A stretch of 64,000 nt of DNA from Butyriboletus loyo (lineage: Eukaryota > Basidiomycota > Agaricomycetes > Boletales > Boletaceae), in the NCBI GenBank assembly GCA_038093515.1, contig JBBPSI010000002.1, positions 248,001 through 312,000 of the forward strand, read 5' to 3'. Below, piece after piece: positions 9,981 to 21,528 of the stretch. Each line of letters opens with the position of its first letter. Positions within the stretch are counted from its first letter, which is position 1. Position numbers and translations under genes: made by a program. Below the pieces are notes generated by a model, which had not been told where the DNA came from, searched no databases, and worked only from the letters and a program-made list of their open reading frames with translations.

Positions 9981-12030
9981 AGTGCGTCTCGTTCCAGCCG
10001 ACCATCTTCACAAACTGATCAACCTCTAGTGTGTGGCATATTAGGTCTACTGTTGCAAGACCCTACCATCGATGCGGCTGCCGAGATCTGCGAGGGTCTT
10101 TCTTTGCTACAGCACCGCGGTCAGGATGCATGTGGCATCATCACCTGCGGCTCCAAAGGTCGTCTCTACCAGTGCAAAGCGAACGGAATGGTCCGGGATG
10201 TGCTCGATGACAAGGCGCTTGGAAGGCTCATCGGCGGGATGGGAGTCGGGCACGGTGAGACTGTCCGATAAACAGCAGTTCACATCTAATCCTCGGCATG
10301 TCTCCAAGTTCGATACCCGACAGCTGGCAGCTCCAACCACGCCGAAGCTCAACCTTTCTACGTTAATTCACCCTATGGAATCGTACTTGCGCATGTACGT
10401 CCACCTTTACGACGATCGCCAGAGGCGCATTCTTTACGCAGCGTTGCTCCAACAGAATGGAAATCTTATCGACAGTGCAACTTTATTGCAATACATGGAT
10501 GCCACAGCACATCGGCACATCAACACCTCGTCCGATTCCGAACTGCTCTTGAACATCTTTGCCGACAATCTTCAACAAACCGGCAAATTTCGCATAAATG
10601 AAGAAGACATTTTCACTGCTACCGGAGGCTTGATGAAGCAGTGCAGGGGAGCATATGCTTGTGTCGCGATGATTGCAGGATTCGGAATCATCGCTTTCAG
10701 GGACCCGAATGGGATCCGACCTGTTGGGATGGCGTCTCGGAAAGTCGCTACTGGCAAGGATTGGCTATTCGCGAGCGAGAGTATCGTGGCCGATGCTGGT
10801 GGCTTCAGTGACTGGCAGGATGTCAAACCTGGTACATTTGTGAATCCCCATTGTCGTTGAGATACTGATCTCCTCATAGGTGAAGCTGTTATTGTCACTC
10901 GTTCCGGGATTTCGAGACGTGTTGTTGGTGAACCGGCAACATTTGCACCCGATATCTTTGAATACGTCTACTTTGCCCGACCCGATTCCGTATTGGACGG
11001 GGTGAGCGTCTACCGGGGCCGGATGGCGATGGGTGATGCGCTCGCGGAAGAAGTAAACAAGGTTTTGTTAGAGAAGAACATCACCGTAGATGTTGTCATT
11101 CCGGTTGGTCTACGATCCTATCCATTCAAATGATCTGATTTTCTGTATGATCATCCATGTTAGGTACCTGATACGTCACGCGTCGCTGCCTTAAACTTGG
11201 CTCAGAAGCTTCAGCTCCCTTACCGGGAGGGATTCATCAAAAACCGATATGTTGGGAGGACTTTCATTATGCCAGGACAACAAATGAGGCACGTTCCCAA
11301 TTTTTTACCGAGTTGTCTATACTGATGATATCCAGGAGGAAGAATGTGAGGAAGAAGCTTAACGCTATGGCTCTCGAGTTCGCCGATAAATCAGTCCTGC
11401 TGGTTGACGGTACGTCTCACTATCCAGTGAGTTATATTGTATGACAGTTGCATGCCTCTTTCAGATTCTATCGTGCGAGGCACAACCTCGAAGGAAATTA
11501 TCCAGATGGCAAAAGACGTGGGAGCAAAAAAAGTCATTGTCGCGAGTTGTGCTCCCCCAATTCGGTAGATCTTACCATCGCTCTCCAATTGGTCGCTTTT
11601 AGATCTGCTACGCAGGTATTCCAACGTGTATGGCATCGACATGCCCTCGCGCTCAGAACTCGTCGCATATGGTCGGACGACCGAAGAAATCGCAGAGGCC
11701 ATCGGCGCAGATCTTGTCATCTTTCAGAAGCTCACAGACTTGATCGCCTCTGTCCGCCAATTTAATCCGTCAATCGTGACTTTTGACTGTTCGGTCTTTA
11801 CGGGCGAATATGTTACAGGGGGTGTTGATGAAAGATACTTGACCTACATCGAGTCTTTGAGAGCTGACCATGTGAAGAACAGGACGGTTCCAATTGGCCG
11901 CAAAGCTGTGGAAGCCAAGGGCACGAACGACTTGAATGGTGACGACGGGCAGTCCGTGACCGATTCGAACGTGGGTGCGAACGGGACGGATGACACTGTT
12001 GGCCTGCACAATACTTGGAACGTCAGCTGA
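9981..12030 (+). CDS. ADE4: Amidophosphoribosyltransferase (glutamine PRPP amidotransferase)
   Basis: First committed step of purine synthesis: PRPP plus glutamine to phosphoribosylamine. The protein starts [15 protein letters not shown], with the nucleophilic Cys2 of class II glutamine amidotransferases, then [39 protein letters not shown] and [16 protein letters not shown]. The PRPP-binding loop is clear as [17 protein letters not shown], and the C-terminal part has [16 protein letters not shown]. The start codon itself is split: A at 9981, intron 9982-10029 (GTGCGT to CTCTAG, 48 nt), then TG at 10030. Starting at the in-frame GTG just before TGTGGC would be wrong for a eukaryote. About eight introns; roughly 540 residues. 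A weakly conserved tail after [15 protein letters not shown] runs to the stop. Confidence 0.94.
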
Positions 12031-12259
12031 CGACCGTAGAATAAACTACATTTATGCTCTATATGTAACGACTCGGAAGTCGCCTCGCCTCCCAGAATAA
12101 TACGAACAAGGGCGTAGCTAGCGATCCTCTGATACTACATGGGATACAAGAACAGTATCTAAACGCTCACTTCCTGACGACGGATGCACATTATGACACA
12201 GCCAGTAGAATCGTGGTATATTCAAAGCGTGTTCAGCAATAACATCACACGCGATCGTG

Positions 12260-13476
12260 TTACCGAGCAGGCACGCTACGATTACTATCCCCCGGTTGAG
12301 AGGGGAGCTGAGAGAGGGCTCGGTGCTTTGGCATGAATAATGATGCCATAGGATCCTTCTTTTGTATCGGTGGTTTGGACGGACGAGGCTCGGTAGCCTG
12401 TGATGGGAGGTGAGCACGCGATGGCAATTGTGGTGGTGAAGGAGGGCCTTTCTGGGAAACGGGATCTGCCGAGGTCGTAGATTGAACAGGACGAGGTGTC
12501 GTTTGTGGCATCGAAGCCGAGGGGCGCCCGACGGAGACGGTTTTGACAGCTATCCGACTATTGACAGGTTTCGTCGACGCAGCCACAGGTGGGCTTGCTG
12601 TGGTAGGGCGGTGTACCTGGGCCGATCGGGGAGTATACATGGACCTTCGAAGTTTAGTCGTTTCGTTCTTCGTTTTCTGAAATAGGGACATTGGCTGGTT
12701 AGATGTTCTCCCTGGTGTGCGTGTCAGTGGGGTAACACCGGGGGGAAGGTAACGCGTACATGCAGTGCGCGCGCGCTTAGCGGGAGGTAATTTGTCGGTC
12801 AATTTGACCTCTCGTTCTCTCTTTCGCTCAGCTGCCTCCATGCGCTGGTTTCTGAGCCTTGATGCGACCTCTTCAAGTCGATGGGCCTCGGCCTCCCGAA
12901 GAAGCTATGTGTGTGTGTGAAACGGTGTTCTGGACCTATAGAGGACGGGGACATACAAAATATTGATCGCGCCAGGATTCAGGTTGATCGTCAGCATTCC
13001 GTGTGAGTTGTTCAGCAAGTAAGGGATAGGACTTGAAGCACAGACGTTCCCAGAGATCTGATGATGTCGAGTCAGGCGAAATGAAACGAATTTGGTGCTG
13101 GACGGGGACCTGCCTGAGGTGTCTTGTTCGAGATACTACATCAAGGGTGAGAGGGGAGGCTGTGATGAAGCGGGGCGGACTGACCGGAGAGGATTGCTCC
13201 AAGCGGAGGAGGGTATCTGCAGAGCAGCACTCGAGCACGGGTTCAATAACATCGTACCGTACATCATCGCCAAGACCAGTTATGGCTGTTGGGAATGAGA
13301 TCGAGGAGAAGGAGAGAAGGCAGGACATACCGTCCGCATGAGCTGAAAGGACTGGCAGGAGAAGAATGGTTGGGCATTGGGGCGAGGGAAGAGGGGGAGA
13401 AGGGCTGCTCACCACGCTGGCAATAAGCTACGAGAGAGGGAACTCGACGGAGAGCGGGATCAGACTCTGAGGCCAT
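12260..13476 (-). CDS. Elongin A (RNA polymerase II transcription factor SIII subunit A)
   Basis: Elongin A-family nuclear protein, which acts with elongin C in transcription elongation or in a ubiquitin ligase. It starts MASESDPALRRVPSLVAYCQ, and joins through a 12-nt exon (13331-13342) to RAHADAITGLGDDVRYDVIE, giving the characteristic elongin A block LVAYCQRAHADAI (BC-box-like) and PVLECCSADTLLRLEQSSP (F-box-like). Then DLWERLCFKSYPLL and PESWRDQYFV match the family. The C-terminal half is basic and low in complexity (VKLTDKLPPAKRARTA, then many Ser, Pro and Thr), ending at 12260. Convergent with ADE4, stop codons 229 bp apart; the space between is the shared 3' region. Same direction as the splicing-factor gene upstream, 92 bp away. 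Confidence 0.88.
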
Positions 13477-13568
13477 TGAGGAGGACGGAGAGCGAGTTGG
13501 AGGTTATATGGCCGTCGCACCGCTTTTAATGCGATCACACATGCCAAATATATACTACAGTGCTGCTG

Positions 13569-14175
13569 CTATTCCTCCTCCTCCTCCTCCTCCCCTTCCT
13601 CCTCTTCAAATGCCCGCTCCTGTGCTTTCATTGCCCCCAGCACGTCTTCTGCTTGTCCCTTTTGCGCAGCCAGTCGTTGTCCTGCTCACCCATGTCATAT
13701 CATCTCCAAGTGCTTCAAACATACTCACTGATGAGCGTGTGGATTGCCTCCTGTGTCTTTCTCTCGAGCCTCGCAAGCTTCTTCTCCGTTTCTCTCTTGA
13801 GATCCCAGTTCGGCCGTTTCGGCGCAATGTTGAACACGTCCTGCAAGCGATCAGTTGTGCATCGTGTCGGCCTGTGTCACCACCCACAAGTTCCTGGGCT
13901 CTGTGTTGTTCATCCTCCGCAATGATCTTCTCCGCCATACCCTCAACATCCTTTTCAACAGTGTCTTGAGTCAATCTTCCATTTTGCATGTGCTTCCTCA
14001 ACGTCCGCGTTTCTGGGTCAAAGTTTCGGCCCCCACTGCACAACATGCGTTAGTAAACACCGATCGCCGAGCGATGTGCAGCGCACCCATTGTCAGCATC
14101 TACGCGTCCTTCCTTTCTGTTTCTGAGTGCCACCAACCGTGCCTTGCGCGCCTCCGACGCCTCTTGGAGAGACAT
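13569..14175 (-). CDS. cwf18: Pre-mRNA splicing factor Cwf18 / CCDC12
   Basis: Small coiled-coil component of the active spliceosome (NineTeen complex associated). It starts MSLQEASEARKARLVALRNR, the conserved N-terminus of the family, then GGGRNFDPETRTLRKHMQ, DTVEKDVEGMAEKIIAEDE, DVFNIAPKRPNWDLKRETEK and AIHTLIRQRLAAQKGQ. The C-terminus is a run of glutamates coded by a GAG/GAA repeat (plus strand cctcct... around 13573-13605). Four exons; the third intron splits the arginine codon in TLIRQRL. The length, about 150 residues, is normal. The gene is divergent from GUF1 with 82 bp between start codons, so the two probably share a promoter region. Confidence 0.92.
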
Positions 14176-14257
14176 GGTCGTCGTCGTTCAGCCTGTTTCG
14201 GCTGACTAAGCAATAGTATATTACTAGTAGTTCCAGTAGCGCAGCCCGTAGTTTGGG
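14176..14257. promoter_or_regulatory. Bidirectional promoter between cwf18 and GUF1
   Basis: The start codons of cwf18 (minus, 14175) and GUF1 (plus, 14258) are 82 bp apart, so both promoters and 5' UTRs must overlap here. No clear TATA box is seen. Confidence 0.5.
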
Positions 14258-17188
14258 ATGCTTCCGGTATGGCGCCAGCGCTGCTTTGAACCGCACTTGT
14301 CTCCATTTCGCTGCTTTTCCCTCTCCTCGTGTCTCCTCGCTGATACCCAAAAGACTATCGATACCGCCCAGTTTCCGTGCGACTCCATAAGGTATGTCAC
14401 TTCTTCCAGTCAAAGTACCGACACGCGAAACCATCCTTCGTGCAGAAACTTTTCCATTATTGCCCACATCGGTACCTTTCTTCTGTCATCTGTGTAGTCG
14501 TGCACGCTCACACCCACCCTAGACCATGGCAAATCCACCTTGGCTGATCGGTCAGTCTGCTTTGTTGTGTCATGGCCGTACTCACCTTACCTCTGTGGTC
14601 AGGCTACTAGAGGTGCAATCGCGCGCAGCTCCCCCATGTCACTCTGCCAACACACGTTTAGCTTACAGGCACCATTCCAAAGAAAGCTTTTGGTTCCAAC
14701 CAGCAAGTCCTAGACAAACTCAAAGTCGAGCGAGAGCGCGGAATTACCGGTGAGGTACTTTAGACTCGCTGAGAAACCAAGCTTACTCACGCAACACACA
14801 GTCAAGGCTCAAACAGCAAGGTGAATATTCTGTTCGCGCTAGGAAACTGCCTCACCTTTTCCTGTCAGTATGATACATGCCGTGAATGCGAAGAAATACC
14901 TCCTCAACCTTATCGACACACCCGTGAGTTTCCTGCGGTGGGTGCGCGAAACTTTCATTAACGTCAAACCAGGGACATGTTGACTTTTCATGGGAGGTTT
15001 CTCGTTCTCTGGCAGCTTGTCAAGGCGCGCTTTTGCTCGTAGATGCCACGCAAGGTGTTCAGGCACAATCCATCTCAGTATTTCACATCGCCAAGGAAAG
15101 GGGTCTGACTATCATTCCTGTTCTTAACAAGGTCCGTGTTTTCAAGCTCCATTGATCATCTAAGTGCCTCAGCGGACGTTAACGCAGATAGATGTGTCTA
15201 CATCACAACCCGAACGCGTTGCTTCACAATTACAGTCTACTTTCGGTGTAGACCCCGTTGATATATTGCAGATTTCAGCTAAAACTGGTCAAGGTGTGGA
15301 GGCTGTACTTAGAGCTATCATTGAACGAGTACCTCCTCCATCCGCGTCTGCGGAGAAACCTCTGAAGGCATTGTTGTTTGACTCCTAGTAAGTACTTGAC
15401 CGGTGATCCTACTTGCCAACATTGAACCCTTTTAGCTATGATCGATATCGAGGCGTCATCTCACTCGTGAGCCTTCACGATGGGACAATTCGTAAAGGTA
15501 CATACAGGTTAACATACACTTGGGAACTTATATTTAATATTCAAGTTTCATTTTTATGCCGACAGGTGATAAAATTGCGTCTTGCCATACTCGAAAGAAG
15601 TATGAAGTACAGGAAGTTGGTGTCATGTACCCGGAAGAACTTCCAACTGCAAGCTTACAACCTGGACAAGTCGGTTATATAGCTTGCAACATGAAAGAAT
15701 CATCAGAAGGTCCGTGGAGCTACTTTTTTATACACTAGAGTTGTCACTCATGTGATCATTTAGCGCATGTCGGAGATACTCTCCACCGAGTTGGTGCACC
15801 AATGGATCCGATGCCGGGTTTTCGACCTGCGAAGGCCATGGTAAGCACGTCTCGATTCCCGCGACCTGATTCTCAAGGTCTTCAGGTCTATGCCGGTGTT
15901 TTTCCTGCAGACACGAATGACTTTATCAAACTTGAAGAATCTATCAAACGTGTGCGTAACTGTCTCTTGCACTTTTCGCTTTATCTCTCAACAAGTGCAT
16001 GTCCAGTTAACGCTCACTGACCGAAGTGTCTCGGTCCAACGTGAATCCTCCTCCGCGTTGGGGCAAGGTTGCCGTCTCGGGTTTCTCGGGACTTTGCACA
16101 TGGACGTCTTCCGCCAGCGTCTGGAGGATGAGCACGACGCAAACATCATCGTTACTGCTCCTACCGTACCTTACAAAGGTGCTCTTTCCCTGCCGCCCAG
16201 ACTACAGCAGTTAATGATGAGGTTGAACAGTCGTTTACAAAGACAAGACCGTCATTGTCAGCAATCCTACCGAGTTTCCGGATCTCTCGGACTCTTCCTC
16301 GTGTGTCAAAGAGGTTCAAGAACCAGTGGTCAGGGCAACGATCATCGTTCCCGAAGGTTTGTTGTATTGATCCTAGGTTTTCCGTCACTGCTGGACTTTT
16401 CTCAGATTACCTTGGCGAGATGATGGAGCTATGTTTTGCACATCGTGCGGAAGACTTGGATCATCGTTATTTAGACGCCGGGGCGACCGGATCTGCTCGC
16501 ATTATGTTGACATGCACGGTCCCCTTGAGCGAGATCGTTACAGACTTCTTCGACAAGCTCAAGAGCAAGAGTTCTGGATACGCAAGTTTCGAGTGGGTAT
16601 CACTTTCGTTCCCTAGGCCGGCATGAATTGACAATGCACAGTTATGAGAATGCAGAGTATAAGCGAGGTGATTTATCCAAGGTAAGGATATGCATTGGGT
16701 GTTATGACTTCAGTTCAATGCATTCCAAACAAGATGGTCTTTCTCCTGAACGGAAAACCAGTGGATGCTCTTGCATTAATTGTGCATCGATCTGCACAGC
16801 AAGATGTCGGGAGGGCGTGGGTCAAGAAGTTGCGTGAGTGATCACTGTAATTTTTCTTTGGCTCTCTCCGACGTTGATTGCAACTAGACAAGGTTATTCC
16901 TCGTCAACTGTTTGAAGTCCCAATTCAAGCAGCTATTGGGAAAAAAGTCATTGCTCGTGAAACATTGAAAGCACTGCGTGCCGACGTCACGGCGGGTTTG
17001 TATGGAGGTGCGTATTAATCAGGTGAGGACTGGTTATCTCGCTAAACTATTGTTCTGCAGGTCATTACGAACGCAAGATGAAACACCTCGAGAACCAGAA
17101 AGAAAGTAAACGTCGTATGAAGCGGATCAGCAGTGTAGATCTACCACAGGAAGCCTTCTTCGACATTTTGAGCACCAAAGCAAAGTAG
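14258..17188 (+). CDS. GUF1: Mitochondrial elongation factor 4 (LepA-type GTPase)
   Basis: Ribosome-dependent GTPase of the LepA/EF4 family that back-translocates stalled mitochondrial ribosomes. Exon 1 codes a basic, Ser-rich leader ([20 protein letters not shown]) that looks like a mitochondrial presequence. The GTPase domain is built across very short exons: [18 protein letters not shown] (G1), [18 protein letters not shown] (G2), [14 protein letters not shown] (G3), IPVLNKIDV (G4) and ISAKTGQG (G5). Later blocks are [51 protein letters not shown] and the EF4-specific C-terminal domain. It ends FDILSTKAK. More than ten introns; several exons are under 40 nt. The stop codon lies only 57 bp from that of the convergent eIF2B beta gene, so the transcripts probably overlap. 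Confidence 0.94.
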
Positions 17189-17245
17189 TCACGCGAGGTC
17201 GATCAGCTTTCCAAAGTACTGGAAGGTTCACATCCCGTAGCTCTG

Positions 17246-18647
17246 CTAAAGTTCATAGTCCTCGTCATCGTAAGCTTCCTTGATGAGTCGGTATACTGAC
17301 GACGGTGGATGATCGCCACTGCGAAGACGGTTGGTACAAGTAAAGGTGTGGAAATTGCAAAAGGGACTCACTCGTTTGTAACATATGCATCGATCATCTC
17401 TGGTCGCACATAATCATAGAATGGATTCATGACATCCACCTTGTCCACCAGATCGCCCTCTTCAAACCCGAGGACGCTACTGGGATCTCCAAAATCAAGT
17501 GCACCATATTCGTGGTATAAATTCCATTGAGGGGTAAGCTTAAATTGTCCTGCACAAACGACGACTGGGGTGCTGTGCGCGCGAGCAGCTGTAGCGGCCA
17601 AGAGCGATCCGGTAATGGCGAACATCCCGCCATTAGCAAGAATAGCATGTGCGCCGAGTATGACTTTGTTTATTCGCGACATAAGGGCATATATCGAAGA
17701 ATCGGGAACCAGGACAGTGGATATGCCTGCTGACGACAGTGACTCAGCCATCTCGTGGCCGCTGTATCTGTTAGCCAGACAAGAGTCAGAATCCGCACTG
17801 GAATGAAACAAAGGAAGCACTGACGTTGGAGCGGTCTCCGCGACGATGACAGTATATTTCCGATAAGGAGCTGCCGACTTTAAAAACGCAGCCACTGTAT
17901 TCGACTTTCCTATTGTGAGGATGATCTCACTGGAGACGTGCCACTTGAGCCCGGCGAGCACCAAGAGATCGACGAAGAGACGACATACTCGGAGTGTATG
18001 TGATCTTTTGCGTTCTTGGATATATTATCGTATACGGTTTCAAGCTCGTCAAAGACATCTTGTATAGCCTCCATGAATACAGGCTTTAGTGTTCGAGCGA
18101 ATGCATCGGGATCATCGGGGTTGTTTTCCTTCAAGGTGCCTCGCGCCTCATGAGAAATCTTCTGAGGGGTAGCTTGCTTACGGGGTTGTCCTTGGGAAAC
18201 AAACTTGGCAATCGAGAACGTAGGTTTCGAGGTCGGTGGGGCTTCAGTCCCTTGGGATGCAGTATGATATTCCTCTCGGATGTGATGCAAAACCTTGCGG
18301 ACAGTATTTCCTACCGTGTACTCTGGACAGGGAAAGCAAAGATCAGATATCGATCCGACGTACGCGCGGAGAGGTCCCTTCCATACCTTTGGGCTGGGCA
18401 TCCACTAATTTTCGGCCCACGGAGCGGATGATTTCGATCAGCTGGTCGATGTTGGAAAAGCGAGCCTTGGAGACAACCTGACGGAGGACGAGGATGGTTT
18501 CCAGCGCTGTTTCTCGGGATCCGACGACCTGGCTATGGAGCAGAGAGGTGAGCTCGGGGCTCTGGAACAGATGAACTCTACCGACCGTCTCCGAAGTTTA
18601 GCTGCAAGATTTTCAACAGCTCTTTCACTCGATCCTTCAGTGGCCAT
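17246..18647 (-). CDS. GCD7: Translation initiation factor eIF2B subunit beta
   Basis: Regulatory subunit of the eIF2B guanine-nucleotide exchange factor, which recharges eIF2 with GTP and senses phosphorylated eIF2. Visible blocks: LAAKLRRRQVVGSRETALE, ETILVLRQVVSKARFSN, EYTVGNTVRKVLHHIREE, KDHIHSDEIILTIGKSNTV, KYTVIVAETAPT, INKVILGAHAILANGGMFA, and at the end DYVRPEMIDAYVTNE followed by GDHPPSSVYRLIKEAYDDED. These match eIF2B beta rather than the alpha or delta subunits, notably the terminal YRLIKE segment. Splice junctions were set by the family alignment: for example an intron between IHS and EIILTIG splits the aspartate codon. The position next to GUF1 (57 bp apart, tail to tail) appears coincidental in function. 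Confidence 0.92.
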
Positions 18648-18774
18648 TGTTCACGCTGATGGAGAAAAGTTATGACTCGTGCTGGTGAGTGATTCCATAA
18701 AGAGCAACATCGTTATATACATGTATATTCCATTGGCAGATTCCTCAGTCTCTGATATGCTCATTCGCTCCGAG

Positions 18775-21421
18775 TCAAACATGCCAGTCCAGCCTGTCTG
18801 CCCACTTCCCAGGAAGCAACTCAGAAATTTGTTCAACATCTTTATCACCCCTCCCAGATAGACACTACAGGATAGAGTCAGCTTAGCCCACCACATCGAT
18901 TCAAAAACATCTCACTATAACTAAATCCGTCTCTTTCGTGAGCATCTTCGCCCGGCGAACCCCTTCCCAGATGGCGTGCGATGACTCCAGCGCTTGACAT
19001 CCCTTTAGCGATCGTTCGACGACATGGGGCATCGACTAACCGGGAATGATCCCTTCGAGTTGCGTGATGAGACGGAACCCTCTCAATGCCTCTTCGTCTG
19101 TCGCGACTACATATTCTGCACGACCAGAATCCTTCAGCCAAGCGTGCTCTGGTCCAACCCCGGGGTAATCTAGGCCTGCACTGACGGAGTGTGTCTCGAT
19201 TATCTGACCAACGCTAGACTGTAGGATATACGTCCGCACGCCATGAAGCACGCCAGGTTTTCCTTTAGAAAGCGTGGCACTGTGTCGATCTCCATCGAGA
19301 CCTTGTTTCCTGTTATCAATTCGCGATTCACCGAAGTATCGGAATACGAACCTTCACCACCGGCTTCCACACCGACCAATTGGACATCCTTGTCGGGTAT
19401 AAAGTCGTAGAATGTGCCAATCGCATTACTCCCACCACCAACACATGCGACAACGACATCGGGAAGTTTTCCTTTGATTTCGTAAAGCTGCGACTTGATT
19501 TCCTTCCCTATTACCTTTTGGAAATCTCGCACGATGGTAGGAAAAGGATGGGGACCGATGCATGACCCAACGAGATAATGTGTGTTAGATACGTTGGTTA
19601 CCCAGTCACGCAATGCCTCATTGACTGCGTCCTTGAGCGTCCGGGATCCCGACTCGACTGGAATAACCTTGGAAACGAACCGTCCAGGAATGTAGCAAGG
19701 TCAAGGGACCGGTAACTCACCGTCGCACCAAGCATTTTCATCCGGAAGACATTCAGTGCCTGACGTCTTACGTCCTCCGCACCCATGTACACGACACATT
19801 CCAACTCGAATCTGGCGCACACAGTCGCAGTCGCGACACCATGCTGTCCGGCACCAGTCTCCGCGATGATTCGCTTCTTGCCCAAACGTTTGGCCAGAAG
19901 AATCTATGCATTGTAAAGCTTACAGCGCAGTGATCGTCCAGAGTGGACCACTTGCCTGGCCAATAGCATTATTAATCTTGTGTGAACCGGTATGGTTTCT
20001 ATGTAAGCTATCAGCTGAGAGAGATTGGCAACTGCAAGCATACGTACAGGTCTTCTCGCTTCAGCCAGATTCGAGCACCACCGGCATGCTTTGTCAGGGA
20101 CTCTGCAAAATACAATTTCGATGGTCGATTCATATAATTATAGTAGCTTTCAAACTCCTCCCAGAATTCGGGATCCCCGAGGGCTGATTTGTGTGCTTCC
20201 TCGAGTTCGAGGAGGCAGTCGAATAATGCCTCTGGAACGAATTGCCCCCCAAACTGCCCGAACCTTGCGGGCAAGGAATTTGTTTCGATTTGGGGGGTTA
20301 TCTTCCTCAAGTCGGCGGGAGTTGATGTCGATAAGGTCGGCGGGGATCGTGCTGGTGGAGAAGATCCGCCCTGGCTGATTTCGCGGCAGAACGATTCTAC
20401 TGCGCCTGGAATGATGTCCAAAGATGCTTCCTTGATGACAGAAACCAGACGACTACCGATGACTACGCCATCGGCACCAGCGCTCTGAACATACTCAAAG
20501 TGAGCCCGGGTAGCCACACCAAAACCAACCGCAATAGGAATAGAGGTGTACTCTCGGACACGGGCGATGATGTCAGGGAGCTCGCTATTGATTCTACTCT
20601 GGACAGACGATCCAGTAGTACCCATCTATGGATGGTTCAGAGTCAATGACGCGGCGAAATATATAGATCAGACATACCCTGGAAACTACGTAGATGAAAG
20701 AGTCTGCAATGGACACGAGAAATTTTATGCGATTCAAGGATGTAGAAGGAGCTATAAGTGGGACATAGGACATGCTATAAATCGTCATTATCGTTCAAGT
20801 GCAGGGCCTGAAGGGATGTTGGTTGACATACTCGGCATTTCGACACTTTTGCCTGAAGTTGATGGCTTCTTCAGGTGGAAGGTCTACCATGATGAAGCCA
20901 TTAGCTCCAGCCTCTCTTGCGTCCTGAATGGCCTTGTCTTCCCCATAAGCGATCATGGGGTTGTAATAACCTACAGGTCACTGAATTGAGTGACACGATA
21001 CTTTGGAGCAGGTGGTAGCAACTAACCCATGAGCACCACGGGAACAGTGAGACCCTGTTGACGTGCCTCTCTAACTTGACCAAGCACGGTAGCATAATCA
21101 ATGGCATTGTGAACCGCAATCTGGCAACTTTATTACAGAAATAGACAAGCAAAAGGGGATTTTGCCAACCGCGTTAGTTTCTTGAAGGGCAGGACCATCG
21201 GCGATTGGGTCTGAGAAAGGAACTCCTAGTTCGATGATGTCTACACCACCCCTTTGCATGGCCAGACATGTAGGAACAGTATCGGTTGATCTCGGATATC
21301 CTGCGGTGACAAAGGTCACCAGAGCGCACGTTCCCTGTCCCGCCGGTTAGTGGAGCTCATTCCTCAGAACAAGATGTACATTGGCGTTTTTGGAATCGAA
21401 GACAGACTTGATGGCTTGCAT
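18775..21421 (-). CDS. TRP5: Bifunctional tryptophan synthase (alpha-beta fusion)
   Basis: Catalyses the last two steps of tryptophan synthesis. The alpha domain starts [20 protein letters not shown] and has [29 protein letters not shown] with the catalytic glutamate, and [21 protein letters not shown] linker rich in Ser and Pro leads into the beta domain: [22 protein letters not shown] block (seen as [16 protein letters not shown]), the PLP lysine in [31 protein letters not shown], the GGGSNAIG phosphate loop, and [16 protein letters not shown]. It ends [20 protein letters not shown] plus a few residues. The alpha-beta order is the standard fungal fusion. About twelve introns; the one just before NHTGSHK splits the leucine codon of EDL. 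Its start is 107 bp from the divergent asparaginase gene. Confidence 0.96.
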
Positions 21422-21528
21422 AGTGGTTGTAAGGATGATAAGTACAAGTTGTCGGAGTTGGATCAGGCGATCTTGGGCGTTTTGATCAAGTTGACTCGGT
21501 TAGATGCTTGTTGCAGTTACACACCATC
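21422..21528. promoter_or_regulatory. Bidirectional promoter between TRP5 and asparaginase
   Basis: Only 107 bp separate the start codons of tryptophan synthase (minus, 21421) and the asparaginase-ankyrin gene (plus, 21529). Both promoters must sit here or inside the neighbouring gene. I see one TGACTC at about 21490-21495, which matches the Gcn4-type core TGACTC and could serve general amino-acid control of either gene; that is inference. Confidence 0.5.

Noticed and set aside
10029..10271. ADE4 starting at a GTG codon
   Set aside because: Eukaryotic genes start at ATG; the split ATG across the 9982-10029 intron explains the same protein start with good splice signals.
13508..13969. Plus-strand frame rich in Pro and Leu opposite cwf18
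   Set aside because: The Pro-rich start is the complement of the glutamate-repeat codons of cwf18; no independent support.
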